DNA of 20,536 bases from an uncultured Pelolinea sp. (lineage in GTDB: Bacteria > Chloroflexota > Anaerolineae > Anaerolineales > Anaerolineaceae): NCBI GenBank assembly GCA_937902055.1, contig CALGUJ010000365.1, positions 1-20,536 of the forward strand, read 5' to 3'. Of the stretch, positions 1-7,134 are shown piece after piece (position 1 is the first letter of the stretch; each line of letters begins with the position of its first letter). Below the pieces are notes generated by a model. The model saw only the letters and a list, made by a program, of their open reading frames with translations, did not search any database and had not been told where the DNA came from. A program made the translations under genes and the position numbers.

Positions 1-282
1 ACGGCGGTGGAGGATTTTCCCGAAGCCCGCAAACCCGCCTATCAATTGACCGTCGATTTCGGCGAGGAAGTCGGCGTGCGCCGTTCCAGCGCCCAGATCA
101 CCGACCTGTATGCCAAAGAAGAACTGCTCGGCAAGCAGGTGGTGGGGGTGGTGAACTTCCCGCCCAAGCAGATCGGCAAATTCATGTCGCAGTGCCTGGT
201 GACCGGCTTCTACCGCCCGGCTGGGGCGGTGGTGCTGGCGGTGCCCGATCGCCCCGTTCCCAACGGCGCCAAATTGGGATAA
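1..282 (+). CDS. csaA: CsaA-like tRNA-binding / chaperone protein, 5' end missing
   Basis: The reading frame is open from the first base, so the N-terminus (roughly 15-20 residues compared with about 110 in the family) lies outside the window. What remains is a typical CsaA OB-fold: [18 protein letters not shown], then [27 protein letters not shown] and the C-terminal PVPNGAKLG. CsaA is a small homodimeric protein related to the tRNA-binding domain of methionyl-tRNA synthetase (Arc1p/EMAP-like) and has been described as a secretion-related chaperone. The GTG at position 7 is an internal valine codon, not the start, because family members have sequence upstream of the EEFPEAR-type motif. The gene is convergent with the lipoprotein gene to its right and ends just before a shared terminator. 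The family call is firm. The exact role (RNA binding or chaperone) cannot be told from this fragment. Confidence 0.9.
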   Translation, partial: TAVEDFPEARKPAYQLTVDFGEEVGVRRSSAQITDLYAKEELLGKQVVGVVNFPPKQIGKFMSQCLVTGFYRPAGAVVLAVPDRPVPNGAKLG

Positions 283-288
283 TAAAAA

Positions 289-350
289 GCGACCCTTGAG
301 CAAGGTCGAAGGGTGGTCCCTGAGCAAGGTCGAAGGGTCGCCTTTCTTTT
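289..350. terminator. Bidirectional intrinsic terminator between convergent genes
   Basis: GCGACCCTT (289-297) pairs perfectly with AAGGGTCGC (333-341), a 9-bp stem. On the plus strand it is followed by CTTTCTTTT (342-350). On the minus strand it is followed by TTTTTATTA (the complement of 280-288). It therefore can stop csaA transcription from the left and the lipoprotein transcript from the right. The 35-nt loop holds most of a repeated element, described separately. Confidence 0.8.
293..338. repeat. Two direct copies of a ~21-bp intergenic element
   Basis: CCCTTGAGCAAGGTCGAAGGGT (293-314) and CCCTGAGCAAGGTCGAAGGGT (318-338) share an 18-base core beginning TGAGCAAGG, starting 24 bases apart. 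Each unit has weakly palindromic ends (CCCT/AGGG). The complement resembles a short CCCTTCGAC...GCTCAGGG element that I recall from intergenic regions of many unrelated bacteria. That resemblance is from memory, not from a search. Confidence 0.75.
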
Positions 351-361
351 CTGTTGAGAAT

Positions 362-1510
362 TTAATACAGGAAGCTGACGAATGCCCCGTCGGCGAACTG
401 GTAGAGTTTGCCGTCGCCCAAATCCAGCCGCATGACGTTGGCATCCTGCCAGTTTTCTCCGCGCGCTTCGATCAGCAGCGAGTTATTATCCAGCCAGCCC
501 ACCGGCCGCAGGTAAGTAACGGTATCCGTATTTAAAGTCTGCGCCGCGGCGCCGGCATCGATCTCGAATATCACTTTCGCTTCGGAAAGGTTGCCTACCC
601 GTACAACGTAGTTGTATTGGTAAGGATCATAAGGGGAAGATCCGGCTTCCAGCCAGGCGGCATATTGGCCGTTGGGCGGGAATACCGCGTACCCCGACCC
701 CATGTCGCTTTCCTTGCGCAGGGGGAACTTCAGGGTCCAGTGGGTTTCCAGGTTCGTGACGGTCATGGCGTGGTCGCCGGAGCTGCTGGAGGCGATGCTG
801 CCGGCCAGGCGATGGTCCGGCGAGAGGCCCTGCAAACTTTCATCCCGGCTCAGGTATTCCGTATTGCTGCCGGCCCGCACGTCGAAGTAATTCAATCCCT
901 GGGTGATGGGGAAGATCAAACCCGGTCCGCCCACGCCCCAGCCGGTGGTGGTGTACCAAACACCTCCGGGCTGTCCATCCTTGACCTCCACTGCCAGAGG
1001 CGCCAAAGCCCACTGCTGTAGAACATCTTCTATCTGGAAAACCGGAGTGCTTAATGCCAGGTTATCGATATTCGCCACGTAAAGCGAACTCTTCAAGCTT
1101 GAGCCGGTGTATGCCACGTCCGCAAAAGCGATAGCCTGCTGCCCGTTGGAACCGGCGATCTTGCTGAGCGAATCGAGTTTTCGCTGCGTTTCAATCTGAT
1201 CGTTCTGGCTGAGCTTGACCTCCGCTCCGGCGGCGTAAGCGGCGTAAACCAGCGGCAAGTTGGCTTTTTCTTTTGAATATAGCCCTGCCGGGACCACGTC
1301 GCCAACCGACATATAGCCTGGATTTTCAATTTTGACATTGGCGATGAATTTCTGGTCGGGAGCGATAATGGTTAACGATTCCGCAAGATTTTGATTGACC
1401 AGCACCGCGGCTGGTATCAACTCAGTGGTTGAATTGGCATGTCCGCAGCCGGCGGCCAGCAGCCCGCAGGCCAGCGCGAGTGTGATGGTGAATAGTGTTT
1501 TTGATTTCAT
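362..1510 (-). CDS. Secreted lipoprotein with propeller-like repeats (paralogue A)
   Basis: This 382-residue protein begins with a lipoprotein signal peptide: Lys-rich start, hydrophobic core and the lipobox LLAAGC with Cys22 as the lipidation site. It is probably anchored to the outer face of the cell membrane. The rest has no catalytic motif I recognise. Segments such as GYAVFPPNGQYAAWLEAGSS look like PD40/TolB-type beta-propeller blades. GVWYTTTGWGVGG and LIFPITQGLNYFDV are shared almost word for word with the lipoprotein encoded just upstream, so the two are tandem duplicates. An AAAGGA ribosome site lies about 12 bases before the ATG. The gene ends at the bidirectional terminator. The neighbouring paralogue is 142 bases away, so co-transcription is possible but not certain. 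Function is unknown; a sensor or ligand-binding surface protein is a guess. Confidence 0.8.
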   Translation of the reverse strand: MKSKTLFTITLALACGLLAAGCGHANSTTELIPAAVLVNQNLAESLTIIAPDQKFIANVKIENPGYMSVGDVVPAGLYSKEKANLPLVYAAYAAGAEVKLSQNDQIETQRKLDSLSKIAGSNGQQAIAFADVAYTGSSLKSSLYVANIDNLALSTPVFQIEDVLQQWALAPLAVEVKDGQPGGVWYTTTGWGVGGPGLIFPITQGLNYFDVRAGSNTEYLSRDESLQGLSPDHRLAGSIASSSSGDHAMTVTNLETHWTLKFPLRKESDMGSGYAVFPPNGQYAAWLEAGSSPYDPYQYNYVVRVGNLSEAKVIFEIDAGAAAQTLNTDTVTYLRPVGWLDNNSLLIEARGENWQDANVMRLDLGDGKLYQFADGAFVSFLY

Positions 1511-1652
1511 GTGGCTTGATCTGTCCTTTAATTAATTGCTGAAATTGCTTGATGAGAGCAATTTATTCTAAACCCGCTGGCAGAAGTTAACCTTATGAAA
1601 GGACGTCAGAAAGAAAAATTTAATGTTTTTAACTGACTGATCAGGAAGCGGT

Positions 1653-2885
1653 CTACGGGTACGCGAATCCCAAAAAGCTTCCCGGGCTGAAAAGCGCGAG
1701 CGCCCGGTTTAGAAGATCGAAGCGCAGCAGGTAAGCTTGCTCCCAATCCAGGGAACGGGCTTCCAGCAGCAGGGAATGATCATCCAGCCACCCGGCCGGT
1801 TTGAGGAAGGCAATCCCTTCCACGTTCAAGGCTTGCGCGGCGGCCGCCGAATCCACTTCCGCTTCGATTGTTCCGTCCGACAGATTACCCACCCGTATCG
1901 TTGCCTGAAAATCGGGTGGGTCGGAAATGAGCGAACCGCCGGCTTCCAGCCAGGCGATATGGCGGTCGTCAGGAGAAAAAACCGCATAACCGGCGCCGCG
2001 TTCGTTTTCCGGTTTTAACGAGAAATTCACTTCATCGTCATTCAACAGGGATGTAACCGTCATGGATCGGTCAGCCTGCGGTTCAAAGGACACGCTGCCG
2101 GCCCATTGCAGGTTGGGCGAGATACCCTGAAAATTCCGGCTTTCGTCCAGATAGGTTCGGTTTCTCCCCGCGGCGAGATCGAAATAATGCAATCCGCGCG
2201 TGATCGGGAAGATCAAATCCTGCCCGCCGACCCCCCATGCGCTGTGCGTATACCATACGCCAATCGGGTTTTCGCCAACAACGTTGACCCCTACCGGAGT
2301 CAGCACGCTTTGCGTGAGCTCGTCGCTGGTTTGCAGGAATGCGTCCAATGAGCCGGCGTTTTCCGTGTTGCCGGCAAACAATTTACTATGCGGAATGCCA
2401 TCCACCAATTGAAACTCTGAAAAAGCGAAAGCCGCCTGGCTGCGAGTGCCGGCCAGCGCGAGAATGGAATCGTCTTTCCGCAGTATCTGGTTTTCACCGG
2501 CCGCGCTCAAAAAAAGTCCGCCTTCCGCGCCGGGAAGTTGATAGATCACCGATACGGATGAATCTCCCGAAATTGGGCTGCCTGCCAAAATAACCGTTTC
2601 CGGGCTGGCTTGAAATAACCCGGGAGTTTCCAACGTTGCGACTCGCCGTCCATGGGGGTCAAGTAAGGCCAGGCTAGCATCATTTCCAAGATCCACTAGA
2701 ACGCCAGTTGGAAAATATTCCGGCGCGGCGGTGGCGGCCAGCGTGGGCGCGATGGCTTCCCCTTCAAGCGGAGGGGCAGCCTGGGATTCGGCGGCTCCAT
2801 CAGGCAGCGCAATCCCGCTGCATGCTGCGCATAGAATGGCTGCGCAAATCAATGGAATGAACTGGATCAATGACCTGATTTTCAT
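1653..2885 (-). CDS. Secreted lipoprotein with propeller-like repeats (paralogue B)
   Basis: From the ATG at 2885 this is a 410-residue lipoprotein: MKIRSLIQF, a hydrophobic stretch and the lipobox ILCAAC (Cys22). A TTG nine bases upstream could add three residues. The ATG is preferred because GGGG sits nine bases before it and it begins directly with the signal peptide. After a Pro/Ala/Glu-rich stretch, the C-terminal half parallels paralogue A: GVWYTHSAWGVGG, LIFPITRGLHYFDL, MTVTSL, GAGYAVFSPDDRHIAWLEAG, RVGNLSDG, PAGWLDDHSLLLEA. The repeated VFSPDDRHIAWLE-like segment suggests a beta-propeller (PD40-like) fold, but no active site is visible. A good promoter lies upstream (2917-2945). The precise function is unknown. 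Confidence 0.8.
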   Translation of the reverse strand: MKIRSLIQFIPLICAAILCAACSGIALPDGAAESQAAPPLEGEAIAPTLAATAAPEYFPTGVLVDLGNDASLALLDPHGRRVATLETPGLFQASPETVILAGSPISGDSSVSVIYQLPGAEGGLFLSAAGENQILRKDDSILALAGTRSQAAFAFSEFQLVDGIPHSKLFAGNTENAGSLDAFLQTSDELTQSVLTPVGVNVVGENPIGVWYTHSAWGVGGQDLIFPITRGLHYFDLAAGRNRTYLDESRNFQGISPNLQWAGSVSFEPQADRSMTVTSLLNDDEVNFSLKPENERGAGYAVFSPDDRHIAWLEAGGSLISDPPDFQATIRVGNLSDGTIEAEVDSAAAAQALNVEGIAFLKPAGWLDDHSLLLEARSLDWEQAYLLRFDLLNRALALFSPGSFLGFAYP

Positions 2886-2916
2886 GATGATCAACCCCGG
2901 GCAGTGAATTGCATTA

Positions 2917-2945
2917 TTTATACATAAGCAGCCCGCGGCTGTAAA
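2917..2945 (-). promoter_or_regulatory. Sigma-70-like promoter with a palindrome in the spacer, for paralogue B
   Basis: Read on the minus strand: TTTACA (2945-2940) as -35, a 17-bp spacer and TATAAA (2922-2917) as -10, each one base from consensus. A 13-bp palindrome CAGCC-CGC-GGCTG (2929-2941) fills most of the spacer and touches the -35 box, so a repressor could sit there. Transcription would start about 25 bases before the lipoprotein ATG. Confidence 0.6.
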
Positions 2946-2985
2946 GCCCTGATCGCGGGTGGTGTTCGTGTTTATCTAGAAGATG

Positions 2986-3627
2986 CTAGAACCAAACTTC
3001 CTTGATTTCCTTATCGGTCAGTAATTTTTGCACCACTTTGTCGTGTTTTTTGGTTTGCCCGCTGACCTCGAAGGTGCACACCATATAGAGCCCCTTTTTT
3101 TCCTGTTTGTAACTATTGACCGCCAGGCCGTAATCCTTGAAGAGGGACTTCAATTCCTTATACTTATCCCAGTCGATCTTCGCGGTGATCTCATAGGTGC
3201 GCTGCTCGCTGGAGATTTCAAGATATTCCTCCAACCGGGTGAAAAGCAGCAGCACTGCCATCACCAATCCGGCGGTGAACGTCGCCAGCACATATTCTCC
3301 CGCGCCGGCCGCCATTCCGATGGCCGCGGCTATCCAGATCGTGGCGGCGGTGGTCAACCCTACCACGCGGCCGCGCTCCTCCAAAATGACCCCGGCGCCC
3401 AGAAAGCCGATACCGCTGACGATATTGGCGGCTATGCGCCCCGGATTCTCGCCGTCCGGCCCGACCATGTGCGCGGAGATGATCGTGAACAATGCCGAAC
3501 CGACCGAGATCAGGATCAGCGTGCGCAAGCCGACGGCTTTTTTATGGCGTTCGCGCTCGGCGCCGATGATGCCCCCCAGCACCAGCGCGACCAGTAATTT
3601 GATTAAATCTTCCCAGACAAGCATCAT
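2986..3627 (-). CDS. MgtC/SapB family inner-membrane protein
   Basis: The 213-residue product carries the full MgtC/SapB signature in order: LGGIIGAERERHKKAVGLRT (about 18-37), a membrane segment, GRIAANIVSGIGFLGAGVI (about 63-81), GRVVGLTTAATIWIAAAIG (about 85-103) and a long hydrophobic segment ending near residue 132. This gives about four to five membrane spans. The last ~80 residues form a soluble tail with beta-alpha character, as in members that carry an ACT-like C-terminal domain. The family is linked to magnesium limitation, acid stress and membrane-potential control, but it is not itself a proven Mg2+ transporter. An AAGG site lies nine bases before the first of two adjacent ATG codons. 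The gene has its own AT-rich upstream region and no obvious functional link to its neighbours. Confidence 0.9.
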   Translation of the reverse strand: MMLVWEDLIKLLVALVLGGIIGAERERHKKAVGLRTLILISVGSALFTIISAHMVGPDGENPGRIAANIVSGIGFLGAGVILEERGRVVGLTTAATIWIAAAIGMAAGAGEYVLATFTAGLVMAVLLLFTRLEEYLEISSEQRTYEITAKIDWDKYKELKSLFKDYGLAVNSYKQEKKGLYMVCTFEVSGQTKKHDKVVQKLLTDKEIKEVWF

Positions 3628-3636
3628 ATCAAATAC

Positions 3637-3666
3637 CTTAAATAATCAAAAATAACTTAAATAATC
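3637..3666. repeat. Direct repeat CTTAAATAATC upstream of the MgtC-family gene
   Basis: CTTAAATAATC occurs exactly at 3637-3647 and again at 3656-3666, 19 bases apart (about two helical turns), within the leader or promoter of the mgtC-like gene. A further inverted pair, ATAATCGG (3661-3668) and CCGATTAT (3692-3699), flanks a TATAAT-like box (minus strand, 3682-3677). These are candidate regulator sites. No matching regulator is visible in the window. Confidence 0.45.
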
Positions 3667-3730
3667 GGATAATGACATTATATATCAACCCCCGATTATC
3701 ACGTGGATGATGGCATTTGATTAAATAATA

Positions 3731-3760
3731 CACTGCCTGTCTTCAATAAAACAGGCAGTG
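3731..3760 (-). terminator. Intrinsic terminator after the DUF4282-like gene
   Basis: CACTGCCTGT (3731-3740) and ACAGGCAGTG (3751-3760) form a perfect 10-bp stem with a 10-base loop, 15 bases past the stop codon of the small membrane protein gene. On the minus strand it is followed by TATTATTTAA, a T-rich but interrupted tail. It separates this gene from the mgtC-like transcript. Confidence 0.75.
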
Positions 3761-3775
3761 CGTGAAACTGCTAAG

Positions 3776-4048
3776 TTATTTCTTGGCCAGGCTGTCTTTG
3801 ATGTCGCTCAGGTTTTCATTCATGCGGAAGAAAAGGATGATGATCTCGCAATAAATTCGGACCGCGATCGGTCCAAGAACGACCATCAATAAACCGCTCA
3901 GGAAAACGCCTACGCCGCCCGAATAGGAACTAAAACTGGCGCCCATCGTGACCAAGCCGGCGATCACGCAAATCGCTACGCCAACCCAGAAGATCACCTG
4001 AATGATAGCCGGGGTGATCATTTTGCGAAACTTGAAAAAGTCTTCCAT
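3776..4048 (-). CDS. Small two-span membrane protein, DUF4282-like
   Basis: The gene encodes a 90-residue protein starting MEDFFKFRKMITP, preceded by an ideal ribosome site (TTTTGGAGGTAAAAATG). A longer frame is open upstream, but that part overlaps the nitroreductase gene out of frame and has no such site. Two hydrophobic segments (about residues 14-34 and 44-69) are joined by a Ser/Gly-rich turn (GASFSSYSGGVGVF). RIYCEIIILFFRMNENLSDIK closes the protein. This layout (DFFKFRKMITP start, two spans, RIxCE...FRMNENL end) is characteristic of the DUF4282 family of unknown function. It has its own promoter and terminator, so it is transcribed separately from the nitroreductase. The family call is from motif memory. 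Confidence 0.8.
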   Translation of the reverse strand: MEDFFKFRKMITPAIIQVIFWVGVAICVIAGLVTMGASFSSYSGGVGVFLSGLLMVVLGPIAVRIYCEIIILFFRMNENLSDIKDSLAKK

Positions 4049-4096
4049 TTTTACCTCCAAAAGATTTGATGATGTATAAAATTCTTGGTACGCTTT

Positions 4097-4125
4097 AGTA
4101 TAGCAAATGCGCGCCATCAGCGCAA
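4097..4125 (-). promoter_or_regulatory. Extended -10 promoter for the DUF4282-like gene
   Basis: On the minus strand TGC-TATACT (TATACT at 4102-4097) is an extended -10 element. A weak -35 TTGCGC (4125-4120) lies 17 bases upstream, directly after the nitroreductase stop codon. The expected start point gives a leader of roughly 40 bases ending in GGAGG. Confidence 0.55.
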
Positions 4126-4641
4126 TTAATATTTCTCCCAATGCACGCGGTTTTCCTCGTATTGCGTGCGCGCTTCTTTTTCCTCCGCCGGGTAGCCCAC
4201 GTAAATCATATTTAAAGGATAGATATCCTGCGGAATACCCAGGATCTGGCGCAGGGTTTCCATAACATCCTCTTTGGGATATGCGCCGGTCCACACGGTT
4301 CCGAGGCCGATCCCGGCGGCTGCGATCAAAATATTCTCGGTCGCAGCGCTGCAATCCTGCACCCAAAAACGGAAAGCCGATTCATTGCGGGCAATTGCCA
4401 GGTTGGCGCAAACCACGATGGCTGCCGGGGCGTTGTATTTACCGTATTGGATCTTGCTTTGCAGTTCGGCTAATATCTCTTTTTCGGTAACCACGATGAA
4501 TTCCCATGGCCGGCTGTTACTGGCTGAAGGCGCCGCCATGGCTGCTTTGAGTAGATCGATTAAGATATTTTTATTCACCTGTCTGCGGTCAAACACGCGG
4601 ATGCTGCGCCGTGTATAGATCGTATCCAGAATATTGCTCAT
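4126..4641 (-). CDS. Nitroreductase-family FMN oxidoreductase
   Basis: This is a 171-residue short nitroreductase. The N-terminus TRRSIRVFDRRQV (about 10-22) is the FMN-phosphate-binding Arg/Ser motif. PSASNSRPWEFIVV (about 38-51) is the second flavin contact. QDCSAATENILIAAAGIGLGTVWTG (about 94-118) is the conserved helix-loop, and MIYVGYPAEEK is near the end. Members reduce nitro groups, quinones or other electron-poor substrates with NAD(P)H; the substrate cannot be read from sequence. The start is supported by GAGGAG four bases before the ATG. The gap to the upstream NYN-domain gene is only 15 bases, so the two are likely co-transcribed. I see no obvious shared pathway. Confidence 0.9.
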   Translation of the reverse strand: MSNILDTIYTRRSIRVFDRRQVNKNILIDLLKAAMAAPSASNSRPWEFIVVTEKEILAELQSKIQYGKYNAPAAIVVCANLAIARNESAFRFWVQDCSAATENILIAAAGIGLGTVWTGAYPKEDVMETLRQILGIPQDIYPLNMIYVGYPAEEKEARTQYEENRVHWEKY

Positions 4642-4656
4642 TTCTCCTCTATTTTT

Positions 4657-5472
4657 TTACTCCCTTACTTTGACATAGATGGACGAGTTTCCATCCTCGC
4701 CCTTCACCTCGCGGATTTCAAACACCTTGGGATAGCCGCGGATCAGTGATGATAGCTGGCTGAAACCATAGGTGCGCGCGTCAAAACCCGGATCGAGCTG
4801 GCGCATGTGATGGCCCAGTGTCCCCAGGAAAGCCCAGCCATCCTCCTGGACGGCGTTGTCGAATGCCTGTTTCAATAGCCTGACCGGCTCAGGTGACAGA
4901 GTCTCGGGCTCCTGCTCAACTTCAATTTCATGTTCCTGTTCCTTTGCGGGTTTCGATTCTCGTCTGCGGGTGGGTTTTTTCTTTTCGATTTTCTTTTCAA
5001 CCTTATTCTCGGTTTTTTTCGGCAAAAGGTTCTCGGTGTACACAAATACGTCGCAGGCGTTGACAAAGGCGCGCGGAGTTTTTTTCTGGCCGATACCCAT
5101 CACGAAAAAACCTTTTTCGCGGATGCGCGTGGCCAGGCGGGTGTAATCGCTGTCGCTGGACACCAGGCAGAAAGCGTCCACGTTCCCGCTGTAAAGCAGG
5201 TCCATGGCATCGATGATCATGGCGCTGTCGGTGGCGTTTTTCCCGATGGTATATCGAAATTGCTGGATGGGTTGGATGGCGTGGGTTTGCAGCGTGTCCT
5301 TCCAGCCGCCCATATTGGATGTGGTCCAGTCGCCGTAGTTGCGCCGTACGGTAATCGTTCCGTATTTGCTGGCTTCAGAGAGGATTTTTTCGACCAGCGA
5401 GGGTTGGGCATTGTCCCCGTCGATCAATACAGCCAGACGCCGGCTGCTGATTTGCTTGTTATTTTCAAACAT
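4657..5472 (-). CDS. NYN (PIN-like) domain protein with C-terminal LOTUS/OST-HTH domain, probable RNase
   Basis: The ATG at 5472 gives 271 residues and has GGAG six bases upstream. A TTG further out is less likely. Residues about 11-147 are a NYN/LabA-type domain with the acidic metal site: AVLIDGDNAQPS (Asp18, Asp20), NATDSAMIIDAMDLL (Asp82, Asp88) and LVSSDSDYTRLATRIREKG (Asp107, Asp109). A strongly charged Lys/Glu linker (about 152-192) leads to a LOTUS/OST-HTH domain at about 193-270 (DGWAFLGTLGHHMRQL, FDARTYGFSQLSSLIRG). NYN domains are predicted metal-dependent RNases, and bacterial LOTUS domains can bind RNA, in particular G-rich or G-quadruplex RNA. RNA processing or decay is the likely role; the target is unknown. 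It heads a probable two-gene transcript with the nitroreductase. Confidence 0.9.
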   Translation of the reverse strand: MFENNKQISSRRLAVLIDGDNAQPSLVEKILSEASKYGTITVRRNYGDWTTSNMGGWKDTLQTHAIQPIQQFRYTIGKNATDSAMIIDAMDLLYSGNVDAFCLVSSDSDYTRLATRIREKGFFVMGIGQKKTPRAFVNACDVFVYTENLLPKKTENKVEKKIEKKKPTRRRESKPAKEQEHEIEVEQEPETLSPEPVRLLKQAFDNAVQEDGWAFLGTLGHHMRQLDPGFDARTYGFSQLSSLIRGYPKVFEIREVKGEDGNSSIYVKVRE

Positions 5473-5510
5473 AAATCTCCATGTAAAAAACAAAATTATT
5501 GTATGAATTC

Positions 5511-5516
5511 ATTATA
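5511..5516 (-). promoter_or_regulatory. Probable -10 box (TATAAT) for the NYN-LOTUS gene
   Basis: A perfect TATAAT lies on the minus strand at 5516-5511, 38 bases before the ATG, in the 60-base gap after the acetyltransferase gene. No good -35 is found at 16-18 bases, so the assignment rests on the -10 box and its position. Confidence 0.4.
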
Positions 5517-5532
5517 CACATGCGCTGGCGGG

Positions 5533-6459
5533 TTACACGATTGATTTGCTGAACCACATGCGCGTATGATCGATGGAAAAACCGGCTTTCCGGGCGAGAG
5601 ATAACATGCGTTCGTTATCCGACCGCGTGCCGATGATTGCGTGGGTCATCCCCCGTTCTTTTAATTTACGGAACCCCGTGTACAGCAGAGCCAATCCCAA
5701 GCCCAGTCCCTGAAAGTCCGGGTGCACCCCGATAGGATCGGTCCATCCGCATTCTTCGCCTGTGATCGCGTTTTCTTCATTGAAAATCTGGCAGACGCAA
5801 AAAGCAGCCAGTTTTCCATCCGCGGAAACCGCAACCAGGTCCAGCGCCCGATCATATTCCGGCGCGCGCATGATCGCCCTGCGCATTTCCAGGGTCATCT
5901 CCCCGCTGTCGAAGGCTGCCTGATGCAGGGCAACATACGCCGGCAATTCGTGCTCGCCTTCCAGCGGGCGGATGTGAAACCCGGCCGACAAGGTTACCCC
6001 CGGAATGGGCGCGCGCAGGTCGCGCCGCAGGGTGATCGTTTGATATGTTTCGGCGATAAATCCTTCTCTTTTTATACGAGCCAGGCGTACCGTATCTTCC
6101 GACCGGCAGCTGATATCCAGGGTTGGCATATTCCCGGAACCGGAATAGGTTTGGCGTAAGTATGCGCTTGCCCATTGAACGGACTCGTGAAATAATGCGG
6201 AGAAATTCGCAGCTTCTGCGCTTTCCATCAACAGGTTGCAATAAGGATCCACCAACGCGAATGCCTGGGCTTGTCCGACCTCATCTTCCCAGATCAGCGT
6301 GCCTGCCTGCACCGCTTCCAACGCCAGCAGTTCGTGCAGGTCGGTAAAACTGGGGCTGTCCATCAACCATGCCCGCGGTCGGGCGCGCTTGATCACGGCT
6401 GTCATTTTATCGATCTCGGCCGTTTGATTTTCTCTTTGAAATCCCCTGGCTCTTAGCAT
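5533..6459 (-). CDS. GNAT-family N-acetyltransferase, two-domain
   Basis: The gene encodes 308 residues. The C-terminal half (about 159-308) is a clear GNAT domain: FHIRPLEGEHELPAYVALHQ at its start, LVAVSADGKLAAFCV, then the acetyl-CoA-binding motif A DPIGVHPDFQGLGLGLALL (about 241-259) and GTRSDNERMLSLARKAGF near the end. The N-terminal half (about 20-148) has GNAT-like spacing (LARIKREGFIAETYQTITLRRDL) but lacks a clear CoA loop. It is probably a degenerate second GNAT fold, as in other tandem GNATs. The acceptor substrate is unknown. The ATG lies nine bases after the stop codon of the upstream YdcF-like gene with only a weak ribosome site, so translation may depend on readthrough from that gene. 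It is the last gene of a three-gene minus-strand unit. Confidence 0.85.
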   Translation of the reverse strand: MLRARGFQRENQTAEIDKMTAVIKRARPRAWLMDSPSFTDLHELLALEAVQAGTLIWEDEVGQAQAFALVDPYCNLLMESAEAANFSALFHESVQWASAYLRQTYSGSGNMPTLDISCRSEDTVRLARIKREGFIAETYQTITLRRDLRAPIPGVTLSAGFHIRPLEGEHELPAYVALHQAAFDSGEMTLEMRRAIMRAPEYDRALDLVAVSADGKLAAFCVCQIFNEENAITGEECGWTDPIGVHPDFQGLGLGLALLYTGFRKLKERGMTHAIIGTRSDNERMLSLARKAGFSIDHTRMWFSKSIV

Positions 6460-6468
6460 ATTTCTATT

Positions 6469-7134
6469 TTATCCAGAGAGCGTCTGATCGGTATAGCCGA
6501 ATCCAACCAATTTCTCATAGGCTCGCAAAGCCGTGTCGGGCGTTTCCTGCGGAACCTGGTACCCCAACGCCGGATATTCCCGGATGCGCTGAAAATCCCC
6601 CACCATGATATCGATCATTTGCTTGAGCGGTATCTCCGCGTTCGGATAATTCTCAAATGAAATCCTTGGAGAGGATACGCAATATTCGATTTCCGGCCAC
6701 ACTTTCAGCGCGGTTGCCAGCGCGCGCCTTTCCATATACGGCTTGTGGACCAGGAGCGCCCGGCTGATGGAAAGGCCCTGTCGGGCTAACAATTCCTTTG
6801 AAAAAAGGATATTTTCGCCGGTGTTGGAGGAGCGGTTTTCGACCAATATCTGCTGCGGGGCTACACCGGCTTTCACCGCGATTTCCGCGAATTTTTCAGC
6901 TTCCGCTTCATGCCAGATATCACGCGTTAACCTGCCCAGCCCTCCCGAACAGACCAGCAGCGGCGCCCAGCCTTCCAGGAGCAAGAGGGCGGCGTGCTCA
7001 GCCACGCGCAAATCGTGGCTGCCCATGGCAATGATGCAATCGCAGTGCTGCGGTGTTTGATCCAGCCTGAGATAATCCCAGAGGATTCGGGCTGCTTCCC
7101 GGACTTCCGCGTTGATTTCGGTGCTTATAGCCAT
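6469..7134 (-). CDS. YdcF/DUF218 family protein (cytosolic type)
   Basis: From the ATG at 7134 the protein has 221 residues. It aligns by eye with YdcF: DCIIAMGSHDLRVAEHAALLLLEG (about 40-63), the glycine-rich VCSGGLGRLTRDIW, EAEKFAEIAVKAGV, then VENRSSNTGENILFSKELL and LLVHKPYMERRALATALKVWP. The conserved residues of the DUF218 fold (CSGG, T/N-GEN, HxPYMxRR) are present. There is no signal peptide or membrane span. The open frame continues further upstream, but that part lies antiphase in the neighbouring gene. The chosen start overlaps that gene's last 10 bases, which suggests translational coupling. E. coli YdcF binds S-adenosylmethionine and its function is unclear. This differs from the next gene upstream, a membrane-anchored member of the same superfamily. 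Confidence 0.85.
   Translation of the reverse strand: MAISTEINAEVREAARILWDYLRLDQTPQHCDCIIAMGSHDLRVAEHAALLLLEGWAPLLVCSGGLGRLTRDIWHEAEAEKFAEIAVKAGVAPQQILVENRSSNTGENILFSKELLARQGLSISRALLVHKPYMERRALATALKVWPEIEYCVSSPRISFENYPNAEIPLKQMIDIMVGDFQRIREYPALGYQVPQETPDTALRAYEKLVGFGYTDQTLSG

Noticed and set aside
293..338. Start of a CRISPR array
   Set aside because: There are only two copies, the spacer between them is three bases and no cas genes are nearby.
617..1021. Plus-strand open frame of 134 codons opposite lipoprotein A
   Set aside because: It lies antisense to a gene with a clear signal peptide and a paralogue. It has no ribosome site and its composition is repetitive Gly/Arg/Ala.
3028..3597. 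Plus-strand open frame of 189 codons opposite the mgtC-like gene
   Set aside because: The minus frame holds all MgtC/SapB motifs. The plus frame is Gly/Arg/His-rich without any recognisable domain.
4049..4366. N-terminal extension of the DUF4282-like frame
   Set aside because: It overlaps the nitroreductase gene out of frame, while a perfect GGAGG site and a promoter mark the start at 4048.
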